15,092 bases of DNA from UBA4416 sp044353195 (GTDB lineage Bacteria; Bacteroidota; Bacteroidia; B-17B0; Aurantibacillaceae): positions 1 through 15,092 of the forward strand of contig JBILCJ010000036.1 of the NCBI GenBank assembly GCA_044353195.1. Direction: 5' to 3'. Both the position numbers and the translations under genes were made by a program. The notes below the pieces were generated by a model that was not told the DNA's origin, made no database searches, and saw nothing but the letters and a program-made list of their open reading frames with translations. Positions 1 to 6,958 of the stretch are shown here, one piece after another (position 1 is the stretch's first letter; every line of letters begins with the position of its first letter).

Positions 1-29
1 GAGTAAGGAGATTATTTAAATTGAAGCTA

Positions 30-1282
30 TTACAAAGTTTCTATATTATTAGCTTTTAAAACACATGAAAATGTGGTGATTGCCGGCAAAAATTGTTTCA
101 ATAGTTTCTCGTTTTCTTCAGAACTATTTACAAATAGAGATTTTGAATTTAATTCGGCTTTTAATTTTTTATTTTTCTTGAACGTACTTTCTAATTCAAC
201 TTCGTAATAAAATTCTGTTTGTGAATTTTCTTTGCCTTTTATTTTTGATTTATGCTTTAGATAGATGTTTTTTATACTGGCATAGTATCCTGTGAAACTC
301 TGCTTCGCATTTCTTCCGCCAGAATAAATGAACAATATTTTTGCCCCTAAAACATCTGTAGGAAAATCTTTCACAACATTATTTTTTTCAATAGCATGAA
401 AATAAAATTTATTTTGATTTTCTATTTCAGGCAATTTGGAGGAACGATAAAAACCTAATGCTACATTAATTTCTGGCGTAGGCTCAGAGTTAAGAAATAA
501 ATTAAATTCTGCTTTATCATTAAAGCCAGAAATTTTTTCTTTATATAATGCGGCTATTTTCGAATCTTCGATTTCTAGTTTACGTTTTCTACTTATTTCT
601 AGAAAATCCTTTTCTTGGTCAATGCCTAAAAAACGTCTGTTTGCCAAATTAGCTGCAATTCCTGTAGTACTACTTCCTGTAAATGGGTCTAGAATCCAAG
701 CATCTGGTTTTGTAGATGCTAAAATTAAACGAGTTAAAACTGATAATGGTTTTTGAGTAGGATGTTTAGCACAAGATTTTTCCCAAGGTGCAATAGCAGG
801 TAATTTCCAAACATCTTTCATTTGTTTGTTACCGTTTAATTGCTTCATTAATTCATAATTGAAATAATGCGGAACTTTTTCTTTTTTTCGTGCCCATATA
901 ATTTGCTCTGTGGAGTGTGTGAAAAAACGACAAGAAAAATTAGGAGGTGGATTATTCTTTTCCCAAGTAACAACATTCAATATTTTAAAATCCAGTTCTG
1001 TTAATATTTGACCTATCGAAAAAATATTATGCATGGTTCCACTTTTAACCACTGACGGTTAAAATCATTTACAAAATCAAAACCTTGAGATTTGTCCCAA
1101 CTGCCTTTATTAACACTTACAATTTTTCCACTTTGTATTGATAATCCGCCATTTGATAAAAAATAAGGAGGATCGGCAAACACCATATCAAATTTATGAT
1201 CAAACTCAGGTAAAAGTTTCATTGTATCTCCGTGTAAGAGATAGAAGTTTTTGTCGGAAGATTTGAAGTATGGATTTATCAT
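30..1282 (-). pseudogene. DpnA-like adenine methyltransferase, broken by an internal deletion and frameshift
   Basis: Remnant of a beta-class DNA N6-adenine methyltransferase resembling DpnA of the DpnII system, which methylates GATC including in single-stranded DNA. The 5' piece (1282 down to 1013) starts at an ATG overlapping the upstream TGA (ATGA). It carries the catalytic motif FADPPYFLSNGG and runs to FNRQWL, then shifts into an unrelated tail. The 3' piece (from about 1043 down to 30) resumes in another frame at SGTMHNIFSIGQ. It continues through the target-recognition part (CRFFTHSTEQIIWARK), KHPTQKP and the SAM-binding motif DPFTGSSTTG. Compared with DpnA as I remember it, about 15 residues between QWL and SGT are absent and only 2 nt remain between those codons, so about 43 nt are missing. 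The 3' piece could start only at a GTG near 1052 and would lack the DPPY motif, so neither piece should be active. After the methyltransferase core there is an unusual extension of roughly 170 residues, possibly a PUA-like domain. Confidence 0.8.
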
Positions 1283-2679
1283 TTTCTATTTTTTAAACCA
1301 TCTTTGTATCCTAATTCATATCCTTCTTTTTGGTCTTTATGCCTTACTGCACTTGCTTGGCTAATATTTAATTCTTCAACTCTAAAATTCATTTCCTTAC
1401 CTTCAAGTGCATCTTTATATCCTTGATCATATGCACAACCAGCACATTGATGTCTTCTGCCTACCATATAATATTCCTGACTATCATTGAGGGCTTTGAA
1501 CTTTACGTCATGTCGATGAGCTTTTTTACAAATAACTACTTCTGAATTCTTTATAGAGTTAATAAGAGTTTTATATAGTGCAGATTGTCCAACTCCACCT
1601 GACTGGTAAACATTGTTTACTAGTTCATTATCAGTAATGTCAATTTTATTTAGGATACCTTCAAAATCTTCGATGGTTATTATTTTATCTATACCTAGTA
1701 ATTCAACTAAGTCTTTTAAAAATCTCATAAAAGCTATAACACCAGTTGATTTGGTTAATATAAAATCCAAATTGCCCCACGCAATTGGCCATTTTCTTTT
1801 AATTGCTTCAAAGTAGTTCCAAATAACTTTCGCAATTTTAACATCCTCTTCTTTGATAAACCAATTCCTGAAAAATAACTTATCCTTTTCAACCCCTTCA
1901 ACTAAAGGCAATTTAGAACCAGTTCTAAGAATATTTCTGTCTTTGGGTGGATTATTACTTATATATTTTATTATGCAATCTGCTAATGTTGCTTGTGCTA
2001 TTGTTTCGTTTTTGAAATCGGCTTTGCCAAGTCTTTTAATAAGATGATAGAATGGACTATCCACTTCCTCATTAAGTAATTTTATTACATTATGTGAGGT
2101 TCTCTGTGGGCTCCTAGTTTTTGAAAATGAATACAAGTCATAAACATGCGACTTATTAACTTTAGTTTGAGCTTTATTGATTGTAGAAAAAATATTTGCC
2201 TGATATTCTTCATCAATATCAATAAATATTGTAATGATTAATTCAAATTTCAAGTCATTTTTAAATAAGCCTTTGTCTGTTGCATATTTTTCAAGTCCAA
2301 AAACGCGATGTTGTCCATCTATAATTTTTGCAATTTGTCCATCATCTCTTAATTCTAAAATCCCATTTTCAAATGAGAGAATATTTTCTTCGATTTCATC
2401 AGTAGATTCATTATAAGTGGTAGAATCAATACTAATTACAATGCTATTAGGAAATGTTGCATCATTAAATGAAACATATTCAGCGATTTCAGAAAGTCTG
2501 TTTTTTGAAAGTTCTCTTTGAATACCCAAATATCCATCAATTGCACCTTCGCCTTCCTGTCGAATTCTTTCAATATCTTTCTTAGCGATTTTAAGTAAAT
2601 CTTGCCAATCAATTTTTCCAACATAAAATGTTTCGATTGGCTGTGTTACTTCAATACAGTTTATTTTTATGTTACTCAT
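1279..2679 (-). CDS. DGQHR-domain protein in a restriction-modification operon
   Basis: A 466-residue protein of the DGQHR family, a fold shared with DndB of DNA phosphorothioation systems and with other proteins found near restriction and defence genes. The signature IIDGQHRVFGL lies at residues 119-129. It is preceded by QRELSKNRLSEIAEY (about 54-68) and followed by FSTINKAQTKVNKSHVYDLY, the usual order in this family. The last 60 residues form a separate tail with a CAGC cysteine pair (412-415), then GYKDALEG and a related GYKDGL near the end, which may be a small metal-binding or repeat module. I start it at the ATG at 2679 (MSNIKINC); a TTG at 2688 would add three residues. It overlaps the upstream membrane-protein gene by 8 bases and its TGA overlaps the ATG of the broken methyltransferase. 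Function here is unknown; DndB acts as a regulator and DNA-binding protein, so a regulatory or DNA-sensing role is only a guess. Confidence 0.82.
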   Translation of the reverse strand: MSNIKINCIEVTQPIETFYVGKIDWQDLLKIAKKDIERIRQEGEGAIDGYLGIQRELSKNRLSEIAEYVSFNDATFPNSIVISIDSTTYNESTDEIEENILSFENGILELRDDGQIAKIIDGQHRVFGLEKYATDKGLFKNDLKFELIITIFIDIDEEYQANIFSTINKAQTKVNKSHVYDLYSFSKTRSPQRTSHNVIKLLNEEVDSPFYHLIKRLGKADFKNETIAQATLADCIIKYISNNPPKDRNILRTGSKLPLVEGVEKDKLFFRNWFIKEEDVKIAKVIWNYFEAIKRKWPIAWGNLDFILTKSTGVIAFMRFLKDLVELLGIDKIITIEDFEGILNKIDITDNELVNNVYQSGGVGQSALYKTLINSIKNSEVVICKKAHRHDVKFKALNDSQEYYMVGRRHQCAGCAYDQGYKDALEGKEMNFRVEELNISQASAVRHKDQKEGYELGYKDGLKNRK

Positions 2680-3199
2680 GTTCTTCAAAGTTTTTAAATG
2701 AATCCTTTAATTCTCCATATTGCTTTTCTGACTCTTTTTTTGAAGTTGTACTGTCAATGTTTTTATGAGAGCTATATTCATAAAATATGTAAAATATAAA
2801 TGCTATTAGAAAAATTATTACAATAAAAAGTTCTTTGTTGAAACTTGCCGATAAGTCTTCTAATGATTTCCTATCCTTTATAGTGTAACCAATAATCATT
2901 AAAAGGGCTATGAAAAGAAATGAAAAATATTTATGCTTATAGAAATTACCTTTTCTATTCAATATATAAAATGTTGAAGTAAGGTAGGTAGCACTTAGAA
3001 TAAGAAAAGTATATGGTTGATGTATAGCTTCGTAGATTTTCAATAAATCGAATCCATTTTCATATATACTTACAGCAAAAACAAACCAAATTGGAATTAA
3101 GTTACCCAAAACATTCCATAAAACACTTTCAGTCCCATCTTTAAACCAACTTGGTATTTTATCCAAATAACCCTTTTTTTCTTTTGTCTCGATGTCCAT
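2672..3199 (-). CDS. Four-helix membrane protein of unknown function within the restriction-modification operon
   Basis: A 175-residue protein I cannot assign to a named family. It has a charged N-terminus, then hydrophobic segments at about residues 26-46, 64-80, 91-107 and 124-142, consistent with four transmembrane helices. A charged, probably cytoplasmic tail of about 30 residues rich in S, K and E follows. There is no signal peptide and no recognisable catalytic motif. Its ATG shares one base with the stop codon of the endonuclease gene (TAATG), and its 3' end overlaps the DGQHR gene, so the three are almost certainly co-transcribed and translationally coupled. A membrane protein is not part of the classical DpnII system. 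It could anchor a partner, act at the envelope during phage attack or DNA uptake, or be a passenger; nothing in the sequence decides between these. Confidence 0.72.
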   Translation of the reverse strand: MDIETKEKKGYLDKIPSWFKDGTESVLWNVLGNLIPIWFVFAVSIYENGFDLLKIYEAIHQPYTFLILSATYLTSTFYILNRKGNFYKHKYFSFLFIALLMIIGYTIKDRKSLEDLSASFNKELFIVIIFLIAFIFYIFYEYSSHKNIDSTTSKKESEKQYGELKDSFKNFEEHE

Positions 3200-4098
3200 T
3201 ATAATAAAATTGTTTTTAATATATTTTCTTTCAACATCTCCAAATTCAATAGGTAATCAGCCTTATCGAAATACTCTCTCAAAGGTTTTAAAGTTGACTT
3301 CCATCCAGCGCCATCTGTTACCCAAATAAATTCGATATTTTGCTTGTTCCAATAACGGTTCATTTCAATATATTCAGTAGCAGTTGATTTTAATTTGGAA
3401 CCACCACCTCCATAAAAATTACATTCAATAAAAAAGAGTTTACCTTTTTTATTGATTGCAAAGTCAAGGTTTCTAGATGATTTATCAACTAATACATCAA
3501 TGTTCCATTGCTCTTTAATTTTTTTTGCATTGGCTTGTGCCATGTATTGTAATCCTAAATTTTGGCAAGCATCTGACACAAATTCTTCAACTAATCCTTC
3601 CATTAAAGTACCACCTCTATTTTTTCTCCCATTACTATCTAATCCTACTTCAACTCCAGTAGAATAATCAACTAGGTTTTTAACTTTCTTATCTTTTAAA
3701 ATATCACCAATACCTGAATTTACAACAAAATGAGCTAGTTCTTTACACTCCTCATCTGTTAAATGCCCTTTTGAAAAAGAGTAATTTTTATAAATAAAGT
3801 TTTTAGTGTCAATTAATATATCAATTGATTTTTCGCGAATGGCAATTAATGTTGGAAATGCTTTAATCACTTGAGGATATTCTTTTATTAATAAATAAGC
3901 TTCTTTTTCAATTGCTACCTTACCAATCAATACATTTAAAAGATTTAACTCCTTTTCTATTGGTGTTATATTTTCGAATACTTTTTGCCAATTAACAAAA
4001 TAATCCCATTTGGTTATTTTTTCTTTGAAACTTTGAGTAATTTTTTCAAAAAGTTCATCTTCATTTTTTAAATTAAGCAGTTTACAAAGCTTGTTCAT
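3199..4098 (-). CDS. Type II restriction endonuclease, DpnII/MboI family (probably GATC)
   Basis: A 299-residue protein closely resembling R.DpnII (about 288 residues), which cuts unmethylated GATC before the G. Family signatures seen are WDYFVNW near the N-terminus (31-37), LVDYSTGVEVGLDSNGRKNR (142-161), the segment LDFAI (211-215) followed by FFIECNFYGGGGSK (222-235), and FIWVTDGAGW (257-266). The acidic residues D212 and E225 with the following GGSK are the likely PD-(D/E)xK-type active site; this assignment is inferred from family resemblance. The reading frame is intact and of normal length. Its ATG lies 17 bases inside the end of the Dam-type methyltransferase gene, and its stop codon shares a base with the next ATG. 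Methylase-before-nuclease order fits the need for host protection. GATC specificity is predicted from family membership, not shown. Confidence 0.93.
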   Translation of the reverse strand: MNKLCKLLNLKNEDELFEKITQSFKEKITKWDYFVNWQKVFENITPIEKELNLLNVLIGKVAIEKEAYLLIKEYPQVIKAFPTLIAIREKSIDILIDTKNFIYKNYSFSKGHLTDEECKELAHFVVNSGIGDILKDKKVKNLVDYSTGVEVGLDSNGRKNRGGTLMEGLVEEFVSDACQNLGLQYMAQANAKKIKEQWNIDVLVDKSSRNLDFAINKKGKLFFIECNFYGGGGSKLKSTATEYIEMNRYWNKQNIEFIWVTDGAGWKSTLKPLREYFDKADYLLNLEMLKENILKTILL

Positions 4099-5005
4099 AA
4101 TTGTAATTTGTTATTAGTAACTCATTTAATTCTCCTCGTTTTTCAGCGTTAGCATTAATGCGTCTATTTGCTTTAACTCTTGAGATTGCAAAGTCTGAAT
4201 ATATATCATCAAAAAACGTGCCGTTCCCATCTTTTCCCCTCACGTCGGAGTTACTTAACATCCATTTATGGCCTAGAGTTTCTAATTTTGAACAAAAATC
4301 TCTTAATCTAATTTGTTCATCATCATTAAAATCATCTTTTGCATACGAATTAAAACTTGATGTATTACTTAATGGTTTGTATGGAGGATCGAAATAAAAG
4401 AATGAATTATCAGTTGCATGTTCTAACGTAGCAGTGTAATCCCCATTTAATATTTCAACTTTTTGTAACGCATTACTTACTGAAAAGATATTTTGTTCGT
4501 CACAAATGGTAGGCGTTTTGTAGCTTCCAATAGGTACATTAAATATATTTTTACTATTTACTCTATACAATCCATTAAAACAGGTTCTATTTAAAAAAAT
4601 AAAAAGTGCTGCTTGCATTGTGTTTTCTGAACTGCGAGTATTATATAGTTCACGATTATCCTTGTAGTATTGTCTTTTCTCTTCTTCTTTATCTTGTAAA
4701 GAATGATAATCAGATTGCAAGTCTTTTAAAATGGAAATTAATTCTGCTGGACTTTTAGCAATCGTTCTATATGTATTTATTAAATCTGAATTAATATCAT
4801 TAATCACAGCCTTTTTCAAACTTGGAAAATTATTTATCATCCAAAACAGAATTGCCCCACTACCAACAAACGGTTCGATGTAAGTAAATTTTTTATTTAA
4901 AATACTTGGGTGCAGTGAACTTTGAATTGAAGAAATCAATTGCGTTTTACCACCTGCCCATTTCAAAAATGGTTTTGGTTCTGAAAATGTTTTAATAGTA
5001 GCCAT
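4082..5005 (-). CDS. Dam-type DNA adenine-N6 methyltransferase, DpnM-like
   Basis: A 307-residue alpha-class (D12) adenine methyltransferase that would transfer a methyl group from S-adenosylmethionine to the adenine of GATC, protecting host DNA from the nuclease encoded next. Motif X is PFLKWAGGK (12-20), the SAM-binding motif I is YIEPFVGSG (42-50), and the catalytic motif IV is FFYFDPPYKPLSNTSSFNSY (202-221). The C-terminal RRINANAEKRGELNELLI is also typical of the Dam/DpnM family. All key residues are present and the length is slightly above the roughly 280 usual for DpnM. It is the first gene of the operon, with 108 bases between it and bshB1 on the same strand; I found no exact TAnnTTTG element in that spacer. 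It overlaps the nuclease gene by 17 bases. Because the DpnA-like gene is broken, this is probably the only active methyltransferase of the system. Confidence 0.95.
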   Translation of the reverse strand: MATIKTFSEPKPFLKWAGGKTQLISSIQSSLHPSILNKKFTYIEPFVGSGAILFWMINNFPSLKKAVINDINSDLINTYRTIAKSPAELISILKDLQSDYHSLQDKEEEKRQYYKDNRELYNTRSSENTMQAALFIFLNRTCFNGLYRVNSKNIFNVPIGSYKTPTICDEQNIFSVSNALQKVEILNGDYTATLEHATDNSFFYFDPPYKPLSNTSSFNSYAKDDFNDDEQIRLRDFCSKLETLGHKWMLSNSDVRGKDGNGTFFDDIYSDFAISRVKANRRINANAEKRGELNELLITNYNYEQAL

Positions 5006-5113
5006 ATATTTACTAAAAATACAAGATTTGCCTTTATTAAACAGCTATATTTTGTAGCATTAATTAACGTTTTAAAGCATTTACTAACAAGAATAAGGCC
5101 AAAAATCAACTAT

Positions 5114-5830
5114 TTAAACCAAATCAAATAAATTATTCACGCCCATATAACGGTTTACCGTGAATCCTTCAGCAAAATCAACGTTGATAGACCTACCAAA
5201 TAATCTGGCTTTTGCGTTGATGTAATCTATAAAGTTTTTACTCGAGATAGGTGTTTGTGGCTCTTTAGAATTTGGATCAAAAAACTGAGACGAATACGCC
5301 ATAATTGATTCCATTTTTTTATCGTTATAAGCCGTAACATCAATAACAAAATCAGGTTCAATGAAATTGTCTTGTATGTAATGATACACGGCTTTTGGTC
5401 GCCAAGGTTTTTGTGTAGTAGTGTTTTCTTTGGTTTCAACTTTCAGCAAACCACTGTAAAAACAAGCATCTGTAGTTAATTTAGCAGCTCTGCCGTGATC
5501 AGGATGCCTATCACTGATGGCATTACATAAAATAAGTTCGGGTTGGTATTTTCTTATGACTTCAATAATCAAGCGCTGATTTGTTTCGTTGTTTTCAAAA
5601 AAACCATCTGCCATGTTTAATTGTTCACGCACCGAAACACTTAAAATACTGGCTGCACGCATGGCCTCTTGTGTTCTGATTGTTGCATTTCCACGCGTAC
5701 CAAGTTCGCCAAGCGTCAGGTCTAAAATGCCAACTGTTTTTCCAAGTTCAATATGCTTTAAAATAGTTCCTGCACATGATAATTCTACGTCGTCAGGATG
5801 AACACCTATTGCTAATATATCTAATTTCAT
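5114..5830 (-). CDS. bshB1: Bacillithiol biosynthesis deacetylase BshB1
   Basis: A 238-residue zinc-dependent deacetylase of the LmbE/PIG-L family. BshB1 removes the acetyl group from N-acetylglucosaminyl-malate, the second step of bacillithiol synthesis, giving the substrate for the cysteine ligase BshC in the cytoplasm. The metal-binding motif is GVHPDDVELS (9-18), followed by GELGTRGN (41-48). The second metal and catalytic segment is SDRHPDHGRAA (106-116), and YSSQF occurs further on. Length and motif spacing match the BshB1 branch found in Bacteroidota and Firmicutes. The gene is the last of a three-gene operon: two bases separate its ATG from the in-frame TAA that the upstream glycosyltransferase would use if its 3' frameshift were corrected. 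bshA and bshC are not in the window. The glycosyltransferase next to it is not obviously BshA. Confidence 0.93.
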   Translation of the reverse strand: MKLDILAIGVHPDDVELSCAGTILKHIELGKTVGILDLTLGELGTRGNATIRTQEAMRAASILSVSVREQLNMADGFFENNETNQRLIIEVIRKYQPELILCNAISDRHPDHGRAAKLTTDACFYSGLLKVETKENTTTQKPWRPKAVYHYIQDNFIEPDFVIDVTAYNDKKMESIMAYSSQFFDPNSKEPQTPISSKNFIDYINAKARLFGRSINVDFAEGFTVNRYMGVNNLFDLV

Positions 5831-5848
5831 ATTTACTTTTTTAATCCG

Positions 5849-6952
5849 TTATATAATGTGATGATTTCGTTGACAAAAATAGACCATTCGTATTTTTGTT
5901 TCAGTAAATGCCTGTTCTTTATTATTCTCAAAATAATCTTCTAAACTCGATGCAATGGCTTGAGGATTTGGTTCAACCACATAACCCGCCACATTGTGCG
6001 GAATAATTTCGCCTAAGCCGCCAACGTTAGTAACCAATGTAGGCACTTCAAAATGAAATGACACTTGCGTCACACCACTTTGCGTAGCCGATCGATAAGG
6101 CAAAGCAACAATGTCAGCAGCCGAAAAATAATACTTCACATCGTCGTTCGGAATAAATTGATTTAATAATATAATCTGTTCCTCCAATTTGTATTTTGAA
6201 ATTAAATCGAAGTACGGTTGTTTATCTTCATAAAACTCACCAGCAATAAGTAATTTATTATGTGGGTTTGCTTTCAGTAGTGAAAATGCTTCTATTAATA
6301 AATCTAAGCCTTTGTATTTTCGTATTAAACCAAAAAACAAAATAACGCGATCGTCTTGTTTTAAGTTTAATTTCAATCGTGCTTCTTGTTTCGGAATTTT
6401 ATCTCCAAAAGCTGTATAAAGTGGGTGTAATAAATATTTTTTATGTGATGTGTTGGTAAATTTTTCCAAATCGTTCATCACTGCTTTACTCATCGTAACA
6501 AAAGCATCACAACCTTTGATAAAATAAGACGCTAATTGTTTATCACCTAGACGCTTTTCGTGCGGAATCACATTGTCAGTAATAGCTAGCACTTTGATGT
6601 TTTGTTTTTTTACTAAACGAGCAATCGTTCCCAATGCTGGGCCCATAAAAGGAATCCAAAATCTAAAAATAATAAAATCAGGTTTTTGTTTTTTTATAAA
6701 CGAAGCCGTTTTAAACCACGATAGTGGATTAACAGAATTAATAAGAGTATGAATCGTGATGTTTTTTGGAGCAGTTCCGTTAACATGATATTGCGTGCTA
6801 CCTGGAAATAAAAAATTAGGGTATTGCAAACTATACGAAATGATTTCGCACTGATGTCCTTCTTTATTCAAAGCCTCGCAAAACAATTCATCGAAGCTTG
6901 CTAAGCCTCCACGTAATGGAAATGCAGGACCTATGATAAACACTTTTGCCAT
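5849..6952 (-). CDS. GT4-type glycosyltransferase with an apparent frameshift near the 3' end
   Basis: A 367-residue GT-B glycosyltransferase; donor and acceptor are unknown. The N-terminal half begins with VFIIGPAFPLRGGLASF (4-20), whose glycine-rich loop is typical of GT4 enzymes. The C-terminal Glycos_transf_1 domain spans about 200-345: VILFFGLIRKYKGLDLLIEA (203-222), KLLIAGEF, YYFSAADIVALPYRSATQSG (274-293) and TNVGGLGEII. No signal peptide or membrane segment is seen. The last 18 or so residues do not look like a GT terminus. The alternative frame gives LLKQKYEWSIFVNEIITLY and NGLKK, which does, and stops at 5833-5835, two bases before the bshB1 ATG. A one-base shift at about 5905-5925 is therefore likely, and the ancestral gene probably ended at 5833. 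The catalytic core is upstream, so the enzyme may still work. The gap to the M16 gene is six bases (AAGAGA on the coding strand), a possible ribosome-binding site. Confidence 0.85.
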   Translation of the reverse strand: MAKVFIIGPAFPLRGGLASFDELFCEALNKEGHQCEIISYSLQYPNFLFPGSTQYHVNGTAPKNITIHTLINSVNPLSWFKTASFIKKQKPDFIIFRFWIPFMGPALGTIARLVKKQNIKVLAITDNVIPHEKRLGDKQLASYFIKGCDAFVTMSKAVMNDLEKFTNTSHKKYLLHPLYTAFGDKIPKQEARLKLNLKQDDRVILFFGLIRKYKGLDLLIEAFSLLKANPHNKLLIAGEFYEDKQPYFDLISKYKLEEQIILLNQFIPNDDVKYYFSAADIVALPYRSATQSGVTQVSFHFEVPTLVTNVGGLGEIIPHNVAGYVVEPNPQAIASSLEDYFENNKEQAFTETKIRMVYFCQRNHHII

Positions 6953-6958
6953 TCTCTT

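Noticed and set aside
1013..1282. A separate 89-residue protein
   Set aside because: Its first 79 residues are the N-terminus of a DpnA-like methyltransferase and the last ten are out-of-frame sequence after the deletion, so it is part of a pseudogene.
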